Assembly (NCBI RefSeq): GCF_027172205.1
Contig: NC_070607.1
Span: 69,688,831-69,752,830 of the forward strand
DNA from: Podarcis raffonei
Lineage: Eukaryota; Chordata; Lepidosauria; Squamata; Lacertidae
Reading direction: 5' to 3'
DNA length: 64,000 nucleotides
The translations under genes were made by a program, and so were the position numbers. Of this stretch, positions 23,722 through 64,000 are shown one piece after another; within the stretch, counting starts at the first letter, position 1; each line of letters opens with the position of its first letter. The notes beneath the pieces were generated by a model. The model made no database searches, was not told where the DNA came from, and saw only the letters and a list, made by a program, of their open reading frames with translations.

Positions 23722-23766
<45 letters not shown>
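23716..23766. repeat. (CTG)n/(CTA)n microsatellite
   Basis: A few CTG triplets run into about fourteen CTA triplets, ending next to the LINE tail that follows. Confidence 0.85.
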
Positions 23767-23915
23767 ATAATATTTATACCCCACCCACCTGGCTGGGTTT
23801 CCCCAGCAATTCTGGGTGGCTTACAGTACATATAAAAACAGCAAAACACCAAACATTAGAAACTTCCTGATACAGTGCTGCCTTCAGATGTCTTCTAAAA
23901 GTTATGTAGTTCTTT
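23766..23915 (-). mobile_element. LINE 3' end (CR1/L2-like), antisense
   Basis: The minus strand reads GCCACCCAGAATTGCTGGGG, then AAACCCAGCCAGGTGGG and GTATAAATATTATTAG, the same tail as the one at 46300-46437. The triplet microsatellite is its tail expansion. Confidence 0.7.
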
Positions 23916-24310
23916 AGCTCTTTGACATCTGATGGTTTGCTTTTATTTTGGACTATATCTCTTGTCATTGATGCTGTTGTTCTGTGGTTTGTACATTGGT
24001 TTTCTTTTTATTGTAAACACCACATATTTTAATAGAAGACACTATATACACACATTAAATAATGGTCCGTTAGTCCCAATTCCAATTTTAAAAATAAACA
24101 TGAACATTCATGTACCAGAATCTATATTTCCAAGGGAAATTCTCATAAAGACCGCCCCAGATTGTTTTAGGGATGTGCTTGGGGGAATTATCCATCACAT
24201 TGATTCTACATAATTTTGAGTTCAGTTCAGTAACATAGTGAAGCTATCCACCATATACAAAATGGTATCAATGCTGGGTTTTACTCACTTAAGTACTAGA
24301 GGCTATAAAT

Positions 24311-24448
24311 CTGGGGTGGGGAACCAGTAGCTCTCCAGATGTTGTTAGATTCCAAATCCCATCAGCTCTAGCCAGCATGACCATTGATCAGGGAAGAGGG
24401 GAGTTGCAGTTCAGCAACACCTGGAGGACCACAAGTCCCCCATCACTG
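24311..24448. mobile_element. hAT-type short element, degraded
   Basis: One end reads CTGGGGTGGGGAACCAGTAG with CTCTCCAGATGTTGTTAGAT. The other end, reverse-complemented, reads CAGTGATGGGGGACTTGTGG with TCCTCCAGGTGTTGCTG. The flanking octamers CTATAAAT and CTGCATGT agree at five of eight positions, as expected for an eroded 8-base duplication. This is a very common reptile non-autonomous hAT type. Confidence 0.6.
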
Positions 24449-25352
24449 CTGCATGTAAATGCAGGCATCTGACAGATGGTCCTGGCTGCAACTAGAAGTA
24501 ACCCCTCCTCTCAATCCTAAGAGGAAACAACCACCACAGCCCAACATTCAATCCCATGCCCTTGCCTAGCCTTGTTCTCTGTGCCAGGATGCCAGTCATT
24601 ATTAGAAATTACATTCTATATCGTATCTTTTTTATCATTATATTTACAAAAATACAGTTTCAGGCTTTCCCTGTTGTGCATGTGTTGATCTATGTGTGTG
24701 TGCTGATGGATTGGATAGTTGGACCAACTGTGTTGTCATGATGTTAAAAATGAAAACATTACATGAGTTATTCTGCTTTTTGGCTTTATATATGAAATCT
24801 GGCCAGCCTACCAGAATGGGTAGCAATGGTCAACATCCAAACCATCTGCAGCCCTTTATATTGGCTATACAAACTAACACAAAAAGCACCATGCTTCTTT
24901 GAAGTGAACATGATATGGCCAAGCTAAGGGTCAAACTAGATGAGACAATGGCATTCCAGGATTGGCTCTCCTTTCTCTTTAATTTTTTGCCAAGTAGCGA
25001 TGATCTGGACTAGGACCATGGCATTGGAGTGGGGGCAGGATTCACCCTTCCCCCTGCATTATTTTCCAAACCAATACCCCAATATTCCAAAACTTATATT
25101 TGCCCAATTATGAAATAGTTAATTTGTACACAAACCTCTACGTGCCAAACTTTGAAGCAATCTATGTTGTCTTGTCTAGTTTGGCTTTTAAATGCATTTA
25201 AATCCCATTGATTTCCACTGGAGAGGTTTAAGCATATTCCTATCCTATTTAAATCAATGGCACTCAAATGAGCTTACCTCGAATGGATTGTGGCCAATAT
25301 ATTTTCTAGGATAATTTCTAGGAAACATTCCAGAAGCAGGGGAATCTTTCAG

Positions 25353-25617
25353 TTAGCGCTCATCCAGACTTCTTTTTGTGCTGCATTTCTAAGCACACTT
25401 TAAAGCTACATGTCCGAACAGGTTTTTTTTTTTGCCCACTCTTTACTGCTGAATCAGAGCACACCGCAACCTGCAGAAAACCTGAATTGCCATTTGTTCC
25501 AATTCCACATTAAAGAGTGGGTTTTCCTGGGGAAAGTGGTGGGACAAAAAAAGCACGCTCAGACATGGACCTTTGCCTAGAATTACGGGTCAAAAGGTAA
25601 GTGTGAATGAGCCCTTA
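25353..25617 (+). mobile_element. Non-autonomous DNA element (GCTCATCCA ends), copy 1
   Basis: The left end TTAGCGCTCATCCAGACTT and the right end (reverse complement TTAAGGGCTCATTCACAC) form inverted ends. The centre (TTTGTTCCAATTCCACATTA then AAGAGTGGGTTTTCCTGGGG) recurs at 57688-57900. No target duplication is clear. Confidence 0.5.
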
Positions 25618-26281
25618 AACTTACTTTTTATTTGCATCTTTTATTTTTGCTTTCAAATCTACATACGAAATAAACCTTTTTTAAAAAAAAACAACAACCC
25701 CATAAGCCATCTTATTTCATCGTTACTACAAAGCGCAGTCATGGCTTTTCAGTCTTGGGAGCCATACTGGAAGCACGTTATGGACAGAAGTAGTTCACAA
25801 TCTAATTTATGAAGCAGTATTTCACCACAATGCTTTCTAAAGCTGCCACGCTGATATGTGCACAATGTAGGGGATTACTTTGCTCGTACATGAAATACAG
25901 ACACCTCTTCAGTTCAAAGCTGCAGCTGTTCAGGAGCACAATGCAAGCAAATGCCATGCACCCGTTTGGGATAAATGAAAAATAAAATAAAAAATCCCAC
26001 AGCCCATTGAATCCTCAGGGGGAATGTAGGAAGCAGGTCCCAGTCCTCTGATATGAAATGGGTAAAGGAAACCCAAATGGTAGAATCCCTCTAGAAAGCA
26101 GTTCCATGTGATTTTTCAAGCATTCTCTTTCATCTGTTGAGGTTTCTGCTTGCACTGTGTTCTTCGGGCAAGACAATGGAGGACGTTACTGAGAACCCAA
26201 GGGGAAGGGTCCTCTGTCACAAGAATTAACTAGAAAAGCCATGAGGAACTTAAGGCCCATGGGCCAAATCATCATCTCCTT

Positions 26282-26350
26282 GTGAGCTAGTGTGGTGTAA
26301 CAGTTAGAGTGACTGGCTAGCATTGAGGAGACCCAGGTTCAACCCCCCCC
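26282..26350 (+). mobile_element. tRNA-derived SINE head
   Basis: GTGTGGTGTAACAGTTAGAG with ACCCAGGTTCAACCCC has the order of a tRNA-type A box and B box in a SINE. It is followed by a C run and then an antisense LINE tail (near 26380-26425). Confidence 0.5.
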
Positions 26351-28042
26351 CCCAATATTCTACCAGTATTCACCATTATATATACTTATTTATTACATAT
26401 AGGCCCCACCTTTCTTTTAAGGCACTAAAGCAGGAGACATTGTTTATGTCAATTAGGTGTACAGTTTCTAAGACACATATGCAGGATCTTGCTGTGAAAC
26501 AGATACTTCCATTTATTTTCCCATATTGCAGATGGATTTTGAAGACACTTGTGTCTTCAAAAATCATCTTAGGAAACGTCAGCATGTTAAAAGTTTCATA
26601 GACCTGATAGGCTGATAAAATACATGCTTTAGTATTATTTGAACCTAATGAATTCTTTGATAATTTTAATTTCGAATAATTTATTTCCCCTTTTATGGTT
26701 AGGGCTCTTCCACACTTTCACTTGCCCTGTAATTTGGTCGTATATTGTGTACCAATTAATTCCTCTGAGTCCAAGAGCTTTTCTCATTGTTCCACAGCTT
26801 TGCCTATTGAAAATGCAATGTTACCTGCTGAACTGAAGTTTGGTTAAGCAAAATCTCTCTCCGGATTTTCTGCTCATCAGCTAAGATCTGATTCAGTGGG
26901 TAAGATTGAATTTTTGCAAAGCACAGCTGCAGAATAACGAGAAAAGCTATTGGACCTGGAGGAATAAATTGGTACACAATACTATCAAAATGCAGGTTCA
27001 GAAAAAGTGTGGATGAGTCCCTAGTTTAATCATTGCAACAGCAGATGTTCGTAACTGTAATGTCAGGAGCGAACCAGCAGTAATTCATACCATGCAACTC
27101 TTTATTAGCAAAAACACGACCGACACAGCAGCTCATCTCTGGTAGTTCTTGCACCGATGCCATACCTTTCAGTCTTGCTTACAAGAATATACGGATATAC
27201 ATTATTCAAATGTTCAACCTCCTGCTTCAACATGCAATATCAGCTATCAGCTTCCCTAAGCAATGGAATGATCTCTTCAGGTTCTCCTCATCTTCCTTTT
27301 CTTTGGAGTTAGTAGGTGCCTCATACTTTCATATCTAATATTAAAAGTAGAAGCTAGTGACTCTTGTCCAGGAAAATCAAACACCTTCTGATGTGCCACA
27401 ACTGATACAATGTCTGTGCAATGCTTCAAGGGCATAGGAAGCTCAACAAAGTTGTTGTTGATAATGATGATGTTGCCACTAGTGTGGCCCTGGGTGCAAG
27501 AACCGGCACAAGACTGTGATATCCCCGAACACTTCCCTATAAGTGGCTAGTCTTACAAAATGGAAATATGCCCAAAATAGCTCCCCTGCAGATTGTCCCT
27601 ATCTAATCTGTGATTTAGCTCCTTTGCTTTGGTTGCTTCTCACAGCAACTGGTGGGAGTGATGTGTTGAGGGTAGGACCTATCAGCAAAAGACCCCAACA
27701 GCTTGCAGTCGTCTCACTTCCTGCCTTTTATCAGAGCTTCTTAACAGAGAAATATTTCTCTGGAGGGGACTCTGGTGATTAGCAATAGCACAGCAGCCTC
27801 CCTTGGGATTTCAGAGAAGCCAGTGTAACATGAGACGGAATTCTACATTCCCCAAAGCCTTGCAAGCCTTTGTACATGGTTGGGTATCCCACCTGGTTTG
27901 TTGCATGCTTTGAAAGAGCTTGCCACTGATGTTCTTTAGAAAGATACTTTTTTAAAATGATAATGGCATTAGCTGCACTTAATTCCCATTGAAACCAATA
28001 GGACTTAAATCATGAGGCCTCCTGGAGTGATTTACAATATAG

Positions 28043-28057
28043 TACCTTGCTCTTGCA
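28043..28057. repeat. 15-base target-site duplication of the Sauria SINE, left copy
   Basis: TACCTTGCTCTTGCA stands at 28043-28057 and again, identically, at 28407-28421. Confidence 0.9.
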
Positions 28058-28406
28058 GGATGTGGGTGGTGCTGTGGGTTAAACCACAGAGCCTAGGGCT
28101 TGCCGATCAGAAGGTCGGCGATTCGAATACTCTCGCCAGGGTGAGCTCCCATTGCTTGGTCCCTGCTCCTGCCAACCTAGCAGTTCGAAAGCACATCAAA
28201 GTGCAAGTAGATAAATAGGTACTGCTCTGGTGGGAATGTAAATGGCGTTTCTGTGCGCTGCTCCAGCTCGCCAGAAGCAGCTTAGTCATGCTGGGCACAT
28301 GACCCGGAAGCTGTACACCGGCTCGCTCGGCCAATAAAGTGAGATGAGTGCCCCAACCCCAGAGTGGTCCGCGACTGGACCTAATGGTCAGGGGTCCCTT
28401 TACCTT
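28058..28406 (+). mobile_element. Sauria-type SINE with perfect 15-base target duplication
   Basis: The element has a tRNA-like head (GTGGTGCTGTGGGTTAAACC, B box near GCGATTCGAATAC), a central body, and the BovB-like tail GACTGGACCTAATGGTCAGG ending in TTTACCT repeats. Perfect 15-base duplications flank it, which suggests a young insertion. Confidence 0.93.
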
Positions 28407-30952
28407 TACCTTGCTCTTGCATGTGGCTCCCACTCATTTTCCACCCTCTCTTAGCTTTAATAAGGTTGTTACACCTGGGTGCCCATAGCATTTCATGGGC
28501 CCAGCTTCTACAAATGTATAAGTCATTGCCTGTAAGGAGCTTGCTCTTGGAAACACACATTCAAACACTACCAAGCACAGTGTTAGCTCCAGGCAAGACA
28601 TTCTCTGTGGGCACCTCTCCCTGAATGAGTCTTCCACTTCACTGCCATTATCACCAGCTCCTGCTCCTCTTCCTCATTATTGCTGGTCCTTTTGGGTGTA
28701 TAGGGCACTACCCCACCAACCTCTGAGCCAATACTCACTTTGTTGCTTTCTTACTTGCATCCATTCCAGCCAGTCAACAGCCTCCTCCTTTGTCTCAGCA
28801 GGGAGGAGGAGAATGGGGACTAGAATTAGTTGGCTCTGCCTTGCCCTTGGCTTGGAGTTTATCTACTGCTGCCTCCTTGCTTTTCTGCCAGTCCTAATGG
28901 GCACTGGGCACCACTGAAGCATCTATTCCTCCTCCTTGCTACCTGTTTTGTCTGGGTGAACAAACAAGTAGATTACAATGCTGAATTAATAAAAAATATT
29001 ATAAAAAAAGAGATTACAACGCTGAAGAGGAGGAGCAGGTTGAGGAGTCTGGCCCTGACTAGGCAATAAATAGCTAGTCATAAATATATAGATGATCCCA
29101 GGGAAAGGGTATACAACTTGCACTGTCTGAGAGGAGATACCGTATTTATTAGCTCCTTAAGTGATGGAGTACTCCTGGCAAAGATAACTCAAGATCCCAA
29201 ATATGAGCTACATGTATTGGTTTATATGCTTTTCTATCCTGCCCTTCTTAAAGCGACCAACCAAAACACATTTTTTAAAAACATAACATTAATTTAGACT
29301 CTTCTGCCAAATTCAAGCAAGCAAGTTAAACATCTCAGCCAAGACCCCTACTACCAGTTCCAACCCAGTGGCAAAGCTAGCTGTGATGCCCAAGACATCA
29401 GAGTCCTTCTGTTCCCCACCCCACCCCTACCCACTGGCCCAGGAAATGTCACTTGTGAAGATGTGTGTTAGAAGTTTATAAGGAGCAAGCAGCTCTTAGG
29501 CTTCCATAAGACATATCAATTGTCCTGTGTCAAGCAGCTAACCACCACACACCTGAAACCTACTGGAATCCATTCAGATTATTTAGCATGAATTAGGCTC
29601 AGTGTCAGCACCTTGCAAATGTCAGGGACCCACCACTGTTGTCAGACTGTCAGCACTGTCATTCCAGTTGATGAGGCTCAGCTGGCGAACTGGCATTAAG
29701 TAGAGTTCGGACCTGCATGGTGCACATGTACCAGCCAGCGTCATTCACATGGCTGCACCATAAATAGGCAGGGGCTGGGAGTTTGGTTCACTGCTGCTAT
29801 GAAGCCGCCTCCCAGGAGTGCGTGAATCTGTCCGTTTCAGTTTCTCTTCACTTCTCATTTTTCCACTCTCAAATTCAGAATAATAATAATAATTCTTATT
29901 TCCACTGCATTTTGCATTTCTGTGAAAATTCAGCGGCATTTTAGTGAGATATGCACATCTTCGGCTGCAGTTTTCAGTTTGCATATTAATTTGGAATTAA
30001 GTAAGTTCACCTAGAAATGCAAACTAAACTGAATCCCACCCCCATTCCTACTGCTCTGGAAGACCTCCAGTGGCTGATCCCTATGATATAGCAAGCACAG
30101 AATCACATGAATCCAACAGAAAGTGCTTCTACAAAATGCTCAGATGTTGGGCTTTGACAAGTTTTAAAAGGGAGAGAGTTTAGCAGCAGTGTAGAAGTCA
30201 CCAAGAATGTTTCTTTACACTCACCATGTGTGGCACCGTCCACCATGGGAGACGTAAGAAATGTGGTGGCGGCAGCAAGATCTCACAAGAGTTCTAAGAG
30301 TTCTTGCTAGAAGTCGCCACTCCCACTTCTCCAGCAGGGGCAGGTGGCGTGTCAGTGAGGGCACTGTTCCTCGGGATTTGACTGCCTCAGCCTGCTACTA
30401 TTGAGTCTGGCTGGAATTTTTAAAATATTTCCTATTTATGCCCTTCCTCTCCCCACCTCATTCTATGTTCCCTTTGCATGAGCTTTTAAATAAGTGTCAT
30501 ATTAAATGGTCTTATTGATTAATATAAAGCAATAAAAAGCAGGAGAAAGCACAAGGGGAACTGAACCCTGTTCCTTTCCATTTCTTTATCCCACTGAAAA
30601 TCAGGTTTGATATATTTTGAATCAAACACTCTGCAGTTAAATGAAGTTGGAGTCACCCATGCCACTGTTTTTGAATCTGGAGTTTGAGATCACTGGTGGC
30701 ATCCCTGAAGAAGGGATGGTTAACAATCCTGCTCAGCAATTACCTTCCTGGTCGTGAAAGTTCTGAGTATAGGCCAAAGGCTGCGGTCGAAAGTTGAAAC
30801 GGTCACAACAGAAGGGGCTGAAAGAACAAATTATGCGATTGCATTTTGTGGTGTTCCTCTTCTGGAAGAGAATGGCTGTGAGAGAGGGTTGTGCTGCCTG
30901 TCAAAGCTGGAGCCCCCACTCTCTGCCTTTGTAATCGCCTGACAATACAGGA

Positions 30953-31157
30953 GTAAAAATAACCAGCCCGCATTTGCAGAGAGATAAAAGTTTGCCTTTT
31001 GTGTCTCTATGGGCAGTAGGGCAGCAGCACCAATGGAGCTGATATGACACATGGGAATTTCTGACATATCTCTCCCTACTCTGACCTTGAGGGACACAAT
31101 AAAAAGGGGCTTCACAGCACACACACACACAGTCACTCAGCCCCGTAGCCAAGGTTG
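30953..31157 (+). promoter_or_regulatory. MYH7B: Candidate muscle promoter and noncoding first exon of MYH7B
   Basis: Within 155 bases lie a MEF2-like GTAAAAATAA (30953-30962), a GATA site (AGATAAA near 30980), a CCAAT box (31030-31034), an E-box CACATG (31048-31053), a perfect ERR-type element TGACCTTGA (31082-31090, TCAAGGTCA on the other strand) and a TATA-like ATAAAAAG (31099-31106). A start near 31130-31137 would fit the TATA spacing. Weak donors follow at AAG|GTTGGT (after 31153) or GTTG|GTAATC (after 31157), which could join the acceptor at 32503. ERR and PPAR receptors are known to drive Myh7b/miR-499 in mammalian muscle. The assignment is inference. Confidence 0.4.
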
Positions 31158-32503
31158 GTAATCAAAAGCATGTCTGTGTTGCATGTTTGTTCTGTGCTGT
31201 TACCTTACCTTCCTTAGCATGGCTTTTCGAAAAGAAAAGAGAATAAGGAACAGGATGTCTGTGGTTATCATGCTAACTCATGAGGCTGGTGCAGGGTTGG
31301 TGAGTTCAAAGGGAAAGATAAAAGAATAATGTGCATTTATTAAGATTTGAGTTTAGTAAAGCCGGTAGCAACAGTGTGTGTTATTGATGTTGTGTTTTAG
31401 CATGCATGGATCCTGAATATGAGAACTATTTGTTGCTGTAGCAACTTTATATTGGAATGTTGTCAACAATAGCCACTTATAAAACAATGAATGGTCCTGC
31501 AGGAGTTAATGGTCTGGCTGCACTCGCCACTCTGGTGTAATTCTAAATGGAACCTTGTCTTCTTAGGAATTTATTTGGTCAAATTAATGGATGCATCAAG
31601 CAAACTTCTTCACTAGTTTGATAGAGAGTTCATGCAAAGCCGGGCTTCCAACCATCCTCATTACCTCTCATGCATGGACAGGTCTGCAGATACTAGCTCA
31701 ATCAGAGCAGAAGCATAGGGACCATCTGCAAAGAACTATCTCTGAGATGTAAATTGGCAAAAGTGTATGGCAGGAGCAGACAGTAGATAGCTCACAGTCC
31801 ACTAGTGAACCACCGGCCAGTTTCAAGTTGACTGACTAGTGCTTACAGATTGTTGGGATTTTTGTAGAGAATGTTGAATAAGTTGGAGCTGGGTCTGATC
31901 CAACAAGCTGCTTCTTACATTCTTAAGCAAGGATGCATATTCATGATCACCTACTATATATATATTAAGAGATCTTTTGCACTCTTGCTTTCTCATTTAA
32001 AACACATACACGTAAAGGGACCAAAAGGAATCTTGTAAAAATAAGCCATCGTCTCAGCAAGAAGCAAGTCATCCCATCACTGTGTTACCAGATTAATTAA
32101 GCAAATTGCTATGTCAGTGATTTGAAATAAAGGTGTGATGGAGTGTACCAGGAACATATTGAAACAACTGTTGTTTGCCATGTATGAGGCATGCATTGGC
32201 CAAGAGACAGCTGGCTTTGGTTCACCCAGCAGAAAAGCAGTAGGCTGATACATTGGAGTGAGGTATTTATTCTGTTTAGATGTAGTACAAGTTGATGGAC
32301 TTAAGTCTATAGGGACATACCGGGAAAGAAAGATAGAAAGAAGAAAGTTCTAATTCTTCTTTTGACACTGGAAGAATCTTTTCTATGTTTAGGTAGGACA
32401 GAAAATGAATGGATAGCATTTTTCTGCATGGGGGGGATACTGTGTTTTTTTGTAGCTAACTGGGCTAATGCTTTGTTTCTGTTCTCTCTTCTCAATGTTC
32501 TAG

Positions 32504-63989
<31,486 letters not shown>

Positions 63990-64000
63990 GTAATTAAGTT

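Larger units (their letters stand above)
8766..30940. other. Intergenic region, repeat-rich, no convincing exon
   Basis: Roughly 22 kb between the unrecognised gene and the candidate MYH7B promoter. It is AT-rich and holds the LINE, SINE, DNA-element and microsatellite copies listed separately. I looked for exon-like peptide matches on both strands and found only transposon-derived ones (BovB near 13.4 kb, CR1 near 16.9 kb). Noncoding exons or enhancers could be present but cannot be shown. Confidence 0.6.

Noticed and set aside
27061-27830. Possible solo LTR on the minus strand (TG...CA-like ends, AATAAAG and ATAAAAGG signals).
   Set aside because: The flanks show no target duplication, the promoter-like and poly(A)-like signals are too far apart for a typical LTR, and no internal retroviral or LTR-element sequence was seen nearby.

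Overview
The window looks like a piece of a squamate reptile nuclear genome, most likely a lizard. The protein-coding exons are vertebrate. The repeats are a squamate mixture: Sauria-type SINEs with BovB-like tails, BovB (RTE) LINE 3' ends, CR1 and L1 LINE pieces, tRNA-derived SINEs, and many short hAT and Tc1/mariner-type DNA elements. All family names are from memory of the families; no search was run.

Layout. (1) 1-2.7 kb, minus strand: the first coding exon of glutathione synthetase (GSS, 281-417) and its 5' intron. The rest of GSS lies to the left of the window. (2) About 2.4-3.5 kb: a CpG-rich block with four CCAAT boxes, probably a two-way promoter shared by GSS (minus) and the next gene (plus). 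(3) 4.66-8.76 kb, plus strand: a gene I do not recognise. It has one small coding exon and one giant exon, together encoding a predicted 959-residue protein that is Ser/Cys-rich with an acidic N-terminus. (4) 8.8-30.9 kb: intergenic DNA made largely of old repeats and AT-rich sequence, with no convincing exon. (5) 30.95-31.16 kb: a candidate muscle-type promoter (ERR-type site, CCAAT, E-box, MEF2-like, TATA-like) for the following gene. (6) 32.5-64.0 kb, plus strand: the first 20 coding exons of a sarcomeric myosin heavy chain of MYH7B type, covering residues 1-728 of the motor domain. The gene continues off the right edge.

The order GSS(-) then MYH7B(+) matches my memory of the human chromosome 20 order, where these two genes are neighbours. 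Here an additional, unrecognised gene sits between them, head to head with GSS. That is the best candidate for something undescribed in this window.

MYH7B is annotated exon by exon. All 19 introns inside the window have GT-AG ends, phases agree across every junction, and the P-loop falls at residues 178-185 as in other sarcomeric myosins. Its introns carry a small museum of mobile elements. Several have clear target-site duplications, including an L1 3' end nested in a mariner-type element, a Sauria SINE with a triplicated tail, and a DNA element holding a 62-base near-perfect palindrome.
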